DNA of 64,000 nt, taken from positions 59,679 through 123,678 of the forward strand of contig OMIN01000149.1 of NCBI GenBank assembly GCA_900299145.1. Reading direction: 5' to 3'. The DNA comes from Betaproteobacteria bacterium (lineage in GTDB: Bacteria; Pseudomonadota; Gammaproteobacteria; Burkholderiales; SG8-41). The position numbers were made by a program, and so were the translations under genes. This document shows positions 57,285 through 64,000 of the stretch, in pieces (positions within the stretch are counted from its first letter, which is position 1; every line of letters begins with the position of its first letter). The notes beneath the pieces are model-generated. The model had not been told where the DNA came from. It was given only the letters and a program-made list of their open reading frames with translations, and made no database searches.

Positions 57285-58346
57285 TTAACCTTCCTGCGGC
57301 GCCAGTGCGTGGTGGGTAAAGCGCGTGGCGAGCGCCGCGCGGCCCTGTGGCGTGGCCATGACCACAAGCGTTGCGCCGGGCTTGATCAACGCGTCTTGCC
57401 CCGGATTGAACTGCCACGATTCCTTTTCGCGCAACGCCAGCACGATATAGTCGTCGTGATGCAGGTCGAGTGCGCCAAGTCTGCTTTCCGGGAACCCGGC
57501 GCCAACGACGATTTCTTCCACCCGCAGATTTTTGTCCGAACGCAACATTTCATCCAGAAAACTCACCACCTGCGGCCGGATCATCGACGACACAATGCGC
57601 ATGCCGCCGGTGAAATCCGGCGAGACGATGGCATCGGCGCCGGCCTTGCGCAGCTTTTCTATGTTGCGAACCTCGTGACAGCGCGCGACGATGCGTGCGC
57701 CGGGGTTCAGTTGCCGCGCGGTAATGGTGATCAGCAGATTGCGGCCGTCGTCGCCGGTGATGGCAAATATGCCGGCGGCGGTTTCCACATGCGCCTTCAA
57801 CAGCATGTCATCGTCGGTGGCATCGCCGTGCACATAAAGCGTCTGCGGATGTTTTTCGAGATGGGTTTCGATTTCGTGCATGTCTGGATCGACTACCACG
57901 TACCCGCGGTTGGTGACGGCCAGTTCATGCGCCACGTTTCGGCCCACGCGCCCGCAGCCGCACAACACAAAGTGCTGATTCAGTCTATGGATGTTCTTTT
58001 CCATCCGGCTTCTCCAGAGTGCTTCGTTGATTTTGCCTTCGAGCAGGAACGCGGTGAACGTCGACAGCAGATACGTCGACACGCCGATGCCCGCGAATCC
58101 GACGAATATGGTGAACACGCGCCCGCCGGGGCTGTTGTCGAGATTGATCACTTCGCCGTATCCGATGGTGGCGATGGTGATGAAGGTCATGTAAATGCAG
58201 TCGATCCAGGTGGCTTTTTCGCCGCCGATGATTTTGTAGCCAATGCTGCCGATGGCCATGATCGCCATCAGCGCGACAAAACCCCACACAAAGCGCATGT
58301 AGGGGCGCTGCGGCAGCGCTGCGGCGGGGATATAGTGTTCGGACAT
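57285..58346 (-). CDS. Two-helix potassium channel with TrkA-N regulatory domain
   Basis: 353 residues from the ATG at 58346. Two membrane helices (about 18-40 and 76-96) flank a pore with selectivity filter TIGYGE (60-65). A RCK/TrkA-N domain follows (about 112-230, FVLCGCGRVGRNVAHELA, CHEVRNIEKLRKAGADAIV), then a TrkA-C-like domain (about 255-340). Probably a K+ channel gated by a cytoplasmic nucleotide or ion. Its start overlaps the stop of the DNA glycosylase (TGATG). Confidence 0.92.
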   Translation of the reverse strand: MSEHYIPAAALPQRPYMRFVWGFVALMAIMAIGSIGYKIIGGEKATWIDCIYMTFITIATIGYGEVINLDNSPGGRVFTIFVGFAGIGVSTYLLSTFTAFLLEGKINEALWRSRMEKNIHRLNQHFVLCGCGRVGRNVAHELAVTNRGYVVVDPDMHEIETHLEKHPQTLYVHGDATDDDMLLKAHVETAAGIFAITGDDGRNLLITITARQLNPGARIVARCHEVRNIEKLRKAGADAIVSPDFTGGMRIVSSMIRPQVVSFLDEMLRSDKNLRVEEIVVGAGFPESRLGALDLHHDDYIVLALREKESWQFNPGQDALIKPGATLVVMATPQGRAALATRFTHHALAPQEG

Positions 58347-58963
58347 CAGTATTCCACGGGCGAGGCTTCGAGGCTGCGCCACATATACCACGTGGCGACC
58401 GAGCGCCACGGCGCCCATTCCGCGCCGATTTTGTGCATGCGCTCCGGCGCGGGTTTGCGGCCGCGGTTGTAATGCCTGGCGATGGCGTTTTGCAGGCCGA
58501 GATCGCCCACGGGAAACACGTCGGGGCGCGCGAGATTGAAAATCAGGAACATTTCCGCCGTCCAGCGGCCGATGCCCTTGACCTGCACCAGCAGATCGAC
58601 AAGTTCGTCGTCCGGCAGGCGCTTCCATTCGGCGGGCCGCAGCCGGCCATCGTGAAAATGCGCTGCCAAGTCGTGGATGTAAGCGCATTTCTGGCCCGAC
58701 AAACCACAGCCGCGCAGTTTATCGGTGGAAGACGCCACGACCACGGCTGGCGACACTTCGCTGTGCGCGGCGGCGAATCGATCCCACACACTTTGCGCGG
58801 CTTTCACCGAAATCTGCTGCCCCACAATGGCGCGCGCCAGCGTCTGAAACGCGTCGCCACGGCTGCCAACGGTTAGCGTGCGATGTTGTGCGATCAGCTT
58901 TTTCAGCAGCGGATCGCGCGCCGCGAGTTCGGTGGTGGCGCGCGTCCAGTAACGGGGTTTCAT
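58346..58963 (-). CDS. DNA-3-methyladenine glycosylase II (AlkA-like)
   Basis: 205 residues from the ATG at 58963. Helix-hairpin-helix-GPD superfamily: the hairpin VKGIGRWTAEMFLIF (about 129-143) and catalytic Asp in DVFPVGDLGLQ (about 148-158). The N-terminal TFF-type AlkA domain of E. coli is absent, as in shorter AlkA/Mag-like proteins. Removes alkylated bases. Coupled to the channel gene downstream. Confidence 0.9.
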   Translation of the reverse strand: MKPRYWTRATTELAARDPLLKKLIAQHRTLTVGSRGDAFQTLARAIVGQQISVKAAQSVWDRFAAAHSEVSPAVVVASSTDKLRGCGLSGQKCAYIHDLAAHFHDGRLRPAEWKRLPDDELVDLLVQVKGIGRWTAEMFLIFNLARPDVFPVGDLGLQNAIARHYNRGRKPAPERMHKIGAEWAPWRSVATWYMWRSLEASPVEY

Positions 58964-58971
58964 CAACGGAT

Positions 58972-59556
58972 TTATGGGTTGTGGCGGGCGTGGCTGCGAT
59001 TACGGCGCTGGCGTTGCCTGCGTCGATCACGCCACTGCCACACTACGCCGGCGCGCCATGCCCAATCGGTGGCGAAGTATCCGATGAATGCCAGTGTTAT
59101 GGCAAGCAGCGGTATGCCCACCAGCAAAGGCTTGCCCCCGCTGGTCAGCCATTGAAACGCGCTGCCGAGCCATACCGACAGGTTTTGCCCTTCCAGCCCG
59201 ACGCCGAAGGTGGGCAAATCGCCGCCGCTTTGCAACAACACCAACTGTCCCAGTTTGAATGCCAGCCAATACAGCGGCACGATGGTAAACGGGTTGGAGT
59301 AAAGGGTGACCAGCACCGCCAGTGGCAGATTCACCTTGAAGGCGACTGCGAGCAGCGCGCCGGCCGTGAACTGCACCGGATTACTGCCGGGGATCAAGCC
59401 CGCGAACAGGCCCGCCGCGATGCCGCCGGCCACCGAGCGCCGGTGCAGGTGCCACAGGTTATGATGTTGCAGGCGGTGGCCGAAGCGCGCGATATAACGG
59501 TTGTCGCGTATGCTTTGATGACTGGGCAATACACGTCGCAGATGTTTTCGTAACAT
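58972..59556 (-). CDS. DUF2062 membrane protein
   Basis: 194 residues. Three to four hydrophobic segments with the family block SVAGGIAAGLFAGLIPGSNPVQFTAGALLAV and LVTLYSNPFTIVPLYWLAFKLGQLVL. Function unknown. The Arg-rich C-terminus (QWRDRRRQRQRRNR) is probably cytoplasmic. 8 bases upstream of the glycosylase on the same strand, and divergent from comEC. Confidence 0.85.
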   Translation of the reverse strand: MLRKHLRRVLPSHQSIRDNRYIARFGHRLQHHNLWHLHRRSVAGGIAAGLFAGLIPGSNPVQFTAGALLAVAFKVNLPLAVLVTLYSNPFTIVPLYWLAFKLGQLVLLQSGGDLPTFGVGLEGQNLSVWLGSAFQWLTSGGKPLLVGIPLLAITLAFIGYFATDWAWRAGVVWQWRDRRRQRQRRNRSHARHNP

Positions 59557-59697
59557 ATTGTTTATTATAGTCTTTTTTGTAGGGTTCCCACTCGATACCG
59601 GTGCTGTGCGCGGCGTGCGGCGAGTTGTTGTCTGCCCGTTCGCGCGCCGTTTCGTAAGCCAACGCGCCCACCGGCTATTAGTGTCGCGGCGGACGTC

Positions 59698-62088
59698 TTG
59701 AGTTCATGGATTTTTGCATTTGTTGCAGGCGCCGCGCTGCTGCAACAACAGGCGGAACTGCCGCCGCAGGCTTGGGCCGTCGTCATGGCCCCGCTGCTGT
59801 TCGCCGCCTGGTTGACGCGGCGTTACCGCTGGCCACGATGGGTGCTGATTGCGGTTTGCTGTTTTGCGGCGGGATACTTTTACGCCGCCACGCGTGCGCA
59901 ACTGCGGCTGAACGACACATTGCCGCCAGCTTGGGAAGGCCGCGACATACAACTCATTGGCGTGGTGGCGAGCCTGCCGCAGACGTACGAACGTAGCGTA
60001 CGTTTTGATCTGGATGTCGAGCGCATTTTAACGCCGGGCGCGTTTGCGCCTTCACGTATCGCGTTGTCGTGGTGGGGCACGCCCGGCAAAGATCGCGTGC
60101 GCGGGGAGCGGCCAACGTTGCCCGATATCAAGCCGGGGGAACGCTGGCAATTGACGGTGCGGTTGCGGCGTCCGCACGGCAGCGCCAATCCACATGGTTT
60201 TGATTACGAAGCGTGGCTGTTCGACCGCAACATCCGCGCCACCGGTACCGTGCGGCCAAAGACTGGTGCGCGGCGCATGGATGCCATGGTGCACAAGCCC
60301 GCGTACTGGATCGAAGCCGCGCGTGAACGGCTGCGCGCGCGCATCCTGCAGGCGTTGCCGGATCAAGTCTGCGCTGGCGTACTGGCGGCGCTCGCCATCG
60401 GTGATCAGCGCGCGATTCCGCCCGAGCAATGGCAGGTGTTTACGCGCACGGGTGTAAACCACCTGATGTCGATTTCCGGCCTGCATGTGACCATGGTCTC
60501 CGGGCTGGTGTTCGCGCTGGCATATGGCGTGTGGCGGCGCAGTGCGCGGCAGGTCTTGCGATTGCCCGCGCGCAAGGCCGCCGTGTTGGCCGGCCTGCTG
60601 GCCGCGCTGATTTATACCTTGCTCGCGGGCTTTGAAGTGCCCGCGCAGCGCACGCTGTACATGCTCACCGTGATGGCGGCGGCGCTGTGGATGAATCGCA
60701 TGGGGTCGGCGCTGGCAGTGCTTTCCACAGCTTTGCTGGTGGTGGTGTTGATCGATCCGTGGGCGGTGCTGGCGGCCGGGTTCTGGCTGTCGTTCGGCGC
60801 GGTGGGCGTCATCCTGTACGTGAGCGTGGGGCGCGTGGATCGCGCGCACTGGCTCACCACCTGGGCGCGCGTGCAATGGGCGGTGACGCTGGCGCTGATG
60901 CCGGCACTGCTGGCGATGTTTCAGCAGGTCTCGATCATTTCACCGGTGGCCAACGCACTGGCCATTCCGCTCGTGAGTTTTCTGGTGGTGCCGCTGACGC
61001 TGGTTGGCATGTTGCTGCCGGTCGATTGGCTGCTGCAAATGGCGCACGCGGTCATGGCGGCCTGCCTGTGGGCGTTGGAGTGGATGAGCGCGTTGCCCGC
61101 CGCCGTCTGGCAGCAGCACGCGCCGCCGGGTTGGGCCGTGGCGCTGGCTGTGGCTGGCGCGGCGATACTGCTGATGCCGCGCGGCGTGCCACTGCGCTGG
61201 ACGGGCATTGCGTGGTTTTTACCGCTGTTTCTGGCCGCGCCGCCGCCGCTCAACCCGGGCGAAGCGCGGCTCACCGTGCTGGATGTCGGCAATGGGCTGG
61301 CGGTAGCGGTGCGCACACGCAATCACGCACTGCTGTTTGATACGGGGCCGTCGTACGGCCCCAACATGGATGCAGGCAACCGCCTGATCGTGCCTTATCT
61401 GCGCGCGGCGGGCGTGAAAGCGCTGGATATGCTGATCGTCAGTCACGACGACGTGGATCATTACGGCGGCGCATCGTCGGTGTTGCAGGCGATGCCGGTG
61501 GCGCAGTTGCTGACGTCCGTACCCGAGCTGGACCCGTTGCGTTTCGAAGCGGAACGCGCCGGGCCGTGCTTCGCGGGGCAGGGCTGGGATTGGGATGGTG
61601 TGCGATTTGATGTATTGCACCCCACGCGTGACAGCTACAACGACGCCGCGATCAAGGACAACAATCGCGGCTGCGTTTTGCGCATCGCCGCCGGCAAGCA
61701 CGTGGCACTGATTCCCGCCGATATTGAAGCGCGCGCGGAGCAGTCACTGCTCGCAGCGTCGCCGGAGCAATTGCGCGCGCAGGTACTGGTGGCGCCGCAT
61801 CACGGCAGCAAGACATCCTCCATCCCGGAATTCGTGCGCGCAGTCGACCCGCGCATCGTGATTTATCCGGTGGGCTATCGCAACCGCTTCGGGCACCCGC
61901 ATGTCGATGTCGAGCAGCGTTACCTGCTGCAAGGCAGTCATGTGTATCGCTCGGACCGAGACGGCGCGGTGACGGTGAATCTGGGGGCGGCGGAGACCAT
62001 AAATGTCACGCCACACCGCGCGACGTATCGGCGCTACTGGCAGACGCCGTTGGTAAACGACCCGGTGGCTGATAGCGATGATTACTAA
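59698..62088 (+). CDS. comEC: DNA internalisation competence protein ComEC/Rec2
   Basis: 796 residues, TTG start. N-terminal DUF4131 region with membrane helices (about 1-170), competence domain with the hallmark GVNHLMSISGLHVTMVSGLVFAL (about 255-280) and many helices to about 510, then a metallo-beta-lactamase-like domain (about 520-770) with FDTGPSYG, SHDDVDHYGG and APHHGSKTS. It forms the inner-membrane channel for single-stranded DNA during natural transformation. Its presence is relevant to the uptake-signal hypothesis for the dispersed motif. Confidence 0.95.
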   Translation: MSSWIFAFVAGAALLQQQAELPPQAWAVVMAPLLFAAWLTRRYRWPRWVLIAVCCFAAGYFYAATRAQLRLNDTLPPAWEGRDIQLIGVVASLPQTYERSVRFDLDVERILTPGAFAPSRIALSWWGTPGKDRVRGERPTLPDIKPGERWQLTVRLRRPHGSANPHGFDYEAWLFDRNIRATGTVRPKTGARRMDAMVHKPAYWIEAARERLRARILQALPDQVCAGVLAALAIGDQRAIPPEQWQVFTRTGVNHLMSISGLHVTMVSGLVFALAYGVWRRSARQVLRLPARKAAVLAGLLAALIYTLLAGFEVPAQRTLYMLTVMAAALWMNRMGSALAVLSTALLVVVLIDPWAVLAAGFWLSFGAVGVILYVSVGRVDRAHWLTTWARVQWAVTLALMPALLAMFQQVSIISPVANALAIPLVSFLVVPLTLVGMLLPVDWLLQMAHAVMAACLWALEWMSALPAAVWQQHAPPGWAVALAVAGAAILLMPRGVPLRWTGIAWFLPLFLAAPPPLNPGEARLTVLDVGNGLAVAVRTRNHALLFDTGPSYGPNMDAGNRLIVPYLRAAGVKALDMLIVSHDDVDHYGGASSVLQAMPVAQLLTSVPELDPLRFEAERAGPCFAGQGWDWDGVRFDVLHPTRDSYNDAAIKDNNRGCVLRIAAGKHVALIPADIEARAEQSLLAASPEQLRAQVLVAPHHGSKTSSIPEFVRAVDPRIVIYPVGYRNRFGHPHVDVEQRYLLQGSHVYRSDRDGAVTVNLGAAETINVTPHRATYRRYWQTPLVNDPVADSDDY

Positions 62089-62094
62089 AATATT

Positions 62095-62111
62095 AATAAT
62101 AACAGATACTT
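62095..62111 (-). repeat. Dispersed AT-rich motif, copy 13
   Basis: Minus-strand AAGTATCTGTTATTATT, one mismatch to consensus, preceded by T, tail AATATTTTAG. It starts 6 bases after the comEC stop. Confidence 0.88.
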
Positions 62112-62295
62112 ATAGATCAGTGGGCTTGATGCGAACTTGCTGCTGCTTCACCCATGCGTTCCATGAGCTATTGCCCATATCTTGCGGCGGGCGTAATTTC
62201 TGACAACTCTATGCTTTAAAAAGAATTTTTGAACACGCTTCGGATGTTATCCGGTACGGCGGAGTGTTAGGTTGGGTTTTGTAGTCAGGAAACTC

Positions 62296-62784
62296 ATGGA
62301 TTCACCAAACAACGAACCCAAAGGTATTGGCGGGTGGCTGGTCTTGCCCGCGCTTGGACTAATAATCACGCCATTCCGAATGGGGTTCCAGCTATTTAAT
62401 GACGTGTTGCCCGCGCTCACGCCCGAAACATGGAACGGCCTGACCAAGCCGGAGTCTCCAACTTATCATCCATTGTGGGGTACTCTTATTGGATTTGAGG
62501 TGATTGCCAACATGGCGCTTTTTGTCTTCACGCTTTGGCTAACGTGGCTGTTCTTTACAAAATCCAAACGTGTTCCCAAACTATTTATTGCTTGGCTTCT
62601 TTCGCTTGCCGCCGTACAAACCATTGACTACCTGTTAGTTGCCCAAATTTCAGCAGCGGCGGCACCATCCGATAAAGAAGGAATCAAGGAACTCGCCCGC
62701 GCTATTATCAATGCCGCGATTTGGATACCTTACTTCATCAAATCTAAGCGTGTTAAGAACACATTCACTGAGCCCATTTCATAG
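62296..62784 (+). CDS. DUF2569 membrane protein
   Basis: 162 residues from the ATG at 62296, preceded by CAGGA. Begins GIGGWLVLPALGLIITPFR, the diagnostic DUF2569 opening, with four hydrophobic segments (about 12-30, 60-85, 95-115, 130-148). AT-richer than its neighbours and flanked by two motif copies (13 and 14) in the same orientation, so it may have arrived as a unit. Function unknown. Confidence 0.85.
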   Translation: MDSPNNEPKGIGGWLVLPALGLIITPFRMGFQLFNDVLPALTPETWNGLTKPESPTYHPLWGTLIGFEVIANMALFVFTLWLTWLFFTKSKRVPKLFIAWLLSLAAVQTIDYLLVAQISAAAAPSDKEGIKELARAIINAAIWIPYFIKSKRVKNTFTEPIS

Positions 62785-62886
62785 CTTTCAGGTCGAAAAG
62801 GACGCGCTGGCCCGCTACTCCTCAAAACGGTAGAGACGGTACGCAATTTCACTCTTACTAAGAGCGCCTTACATAATGAAAATGTT

Positions 62887-62934
62887 CCCTCACCCCAACC
62901 CCTATCCCTCCGGGAGAGCAACCGAGGGTGAGGG
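62887..62934. repeat. CCCTCACC palindromic repeat
   Basis: Arms CCCTCACC (62887-62894) and GGTGAGGG (perfect complement ending 62934), with an inner CTCCGGGAG turn. A common intergenic palindrome in proteobacteria. No T-run follows. Confidence 0.75.
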
Positions 62935-63009
62935 ATTAAGGAGCGCCCGCACCGAAGTCATTTTGTTAGGCACTCTACGGATAGTAATATTGAAAGCAAA
63001 ATATATTCC

Positions 63010-63025
63010 ATAAAAACAAATGCTT
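63010..63025 (-). repeat. Dispersed AT-rich motif, copy 14
   Basis: Minus-strand AAGCATTTGTTTTTAT, preceded by T, tail GGAATATATTTTGC. One mismatch in the TAT part. Confidence 0.8.
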
Positions 63026-63343
63026 ACAAAACATCTGCTACCTGCGCCGAATCGGCAGTCCACCTTCTCTTGTAGTTACTTCCTCTAAAATAAGGCCGCC
63101 TCGATAACTTGGGCCTAGCTGATCGACGGCAGGACCGACCTGGAACTCGCGCTGGGGCAGCCCCCGATGTCCGGTGCCTTCAGAGTGCGTGACGATAGTG
63201 CACCTGACGTAGCCGTGCAGCTCCGGACTGATTGGCTTCGCAAGCCCCTGGCATCTCGTTACGCCAATCCTGATAAACGTCGATAGTGATGATCGCCAAG
63301 CCGGACGGCGCGCAGAGTCAGCGAGAGAAACTATAATCGGCGC

Positions 63344-63958
63344 ATGAATACACATACGAAAAAGCCGCACATCCTCATCGCCGGTGGCGGCATCGGCGGG
63401 CTGACGGCAGCACTCGCGTTGCTCAAACGCGGCTACGACGTCGATGTCTACGAACAGGCTTCTGAATTGCGTGAGGTCGGCGCGGGCGTGCAGCTAAGCG
63501 CCAACGGCGTGCGCGTGTTGCATGAGCTGGGCGTGCTGCCGGCGTTGCGGGCGCTGGCCTGCGAAGCGGAGGGCAAGGAAATTCGGCTGTGGAACAGCGG
63601 GCAATCGTGGAAGCTCTTTGAGGTGGGGCTGGAGTCAGTGGAAAAATACGGCTTCGGGCATTATCTGACGTATCGGCCCGATCTGCTGGCGGTGCTGGCC
63701 GAGGGTGTGCGGCGCGAAAAGGCGGACGCGATTCATCTGAACGCACGCTGCACGGGGTTTGAACAATCCGCTAGTGGCGTCACTCTGCACTATGAAAGTG
63801 GCGGTGCAAAACACGTGGCCACGGGCGATGGCTTGATCGGCGCCGACGGCGTGCATTCGCGCATCCGCCATGGCTTGTTCGGCGACGACAAGCCGGAATA
63901 CACCGGGATGTTGTCGTGGCGCGGCGTGATTCCGATGGAAAAGCTGCCTGCGCGCATG
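63344..63958 (+). CDS. FAD-dependent aromatic monooxygenase, N-terminal part (truncated by adapter)
   Basis: About 205 genuine residues. FAD-binding ILIAGGGIGGLTAALALLKRG at the N-terminus, and the DG motif GLIGADGVHSRIRHGLFG (about 164-181). Related to the gene at 52625 but clearly divergent. The C-terminal half is missing because the sequence changes into Illumina adapter at 63959. Likely a salicylate- or 3-hydroxybenzoate-hydroxylase-type enzyme; the substrate is undetermined. Confidence 0.88.
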
Positions 63959-64000
63959 CTGTCTCTTATACACATCTGACGCTGCCGACGAAGGCTTAGG
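63959..64000 (+). other. Illumina Nextera adapter and index (artefact)
   Basis: From 63959 the sequence is the Nextera transposase end CTGTCTCTTATACACATCT, then GACGCTGCCGACGA, then AGGCTTAG and a final G. AGGCTTAG is the reverse complement of the i5 index CTAAGCCT, and the final G fits the start of the flow-cell adapter that follows. This is library read-through assembled onto the contig end, not genome. Confidence 0.98.

Larger units (their letters stand above)
62785..63343. other. Intergenic region with palindromic repeat and motif copy 14
   Basis: No secure gene. Holds a repeat at 62887-62934 and the motif at 63010-63025. A 110-codon minus-strand frame (63038-63370) contains a protein-like stretch (SPELHGYVRCTIVTHSEGTG) but overlaps the next gene's start and has no recognised family; it could be a gene remnant. 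Confidence 0.5.

Noticed and set aside
63038..63370. 110-codon minus-strand frame upstream of the last gene
   Set aside because: Overlaps the monooxygenase start, family not recognised; mentioned only as a possible remnant.
1..64000. CRISPR arrays, prophage or integrative elements with integrase
   Set aside because: No regularly spaced repeats, no phage structural genes and no integrase or transposase genes seen.

Overview
The window reads as a draft-assembly contig from a GC-rich betaproteobacterium, most likely of the order Burkholderiales. The evidence is gene order (rimP-nusA-infB-rbfA-truB-rpsO-pnp, recJ-prfB-lysS, lolCD with comEC nearby), two Bug/TctC-type tripartite-tricarboxylate receptors, a single-gene LolC/E permease, and DUF349/DUF2970 and DUF1653 proteins. 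The last 42 bases (63959-64000) are not genomic. They are an Illumina Nextera adapter plus index, so the final gene is cut artificially.

Layout. 1-10 kb: the end of an unknown gene, then the transcription/translation operon rimP-nusA-infB-rbfA-truB, rpsO and pnp, with a leader hairpin and terminators. 10-11 kb: dksA, tRNA-Arg(UCU), tRNA-His(GUG). 11-17.5 kb: a histone-deacetylase-like amidohydrolase, then signalling genes: a MASE1-PAS histidine kinase broken by one TGA, its LuxR-type regulator, and a GAF/degenerate-GGDEF protein broken by one TAG. 17.5-25.4 kb: a small Mth938-like protein, alaC-hom-thrC, and a frameshifted hybrid histidine kinase. 25.4-35 kb: nadC, a membrane-anchored FMN glutamate-synthase-like protein, a SorAB-type sulfite dehydrogenase with dihaem cytochrome, a Bug receptor, a zinc metallopeptidase, an MFS transporter, a frameshifted PrpF-like gene and an immunity-like protein. 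35-44 kb: an orphan molybdenum hydroxylase subunit, a quinone oxidoreductase, an amidase, DUF2970/DUF349 genes, DUF1653 and the ribosome-assembly GTPase YlqF. 44-52.6 kb: a glycine-zipper protein, acetoacetyl-CoA synthetase, lysS, prfB (with its programmed +1 frameshift), recJ and a second Bug receptor. 52.6-64 kb: an aromatic-ring monooxygenase, a conserved unknown protein, lolC-lolD, a K+ channel, an AlkA-like glycosylase, DUF2062, comEC, DUF2569 and a truncated second aromatic monooxygenase.

The most striking feature is not a gene. An AT-rich motif of about 18 bases, consensus TAASTATYTGTTTTTATT, often with a further AT-rich tail, occurs 14 times in 64 kb of GC-rich DNA, about once per 4.6 kb. 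Copies sit against stop codons, start codons and intergenic junctions. Two lie inside conserved coding sequence (truB, lysS) without disturbing the reading frame. Five of the first five copies point one way and seven of the last seven the other. I do not recognise this element. A DNA-uptake-like or chromosome-organising signal is a testable possibility.

Other points of note are a 71-bp duplication of the alaC 3' end, whose five differences are all synonymous, around an 87-bp hairpin insert; several palindromic intergenic repeats; and lesions in all three large signalling proteins while the long housekeeping genes are intact.
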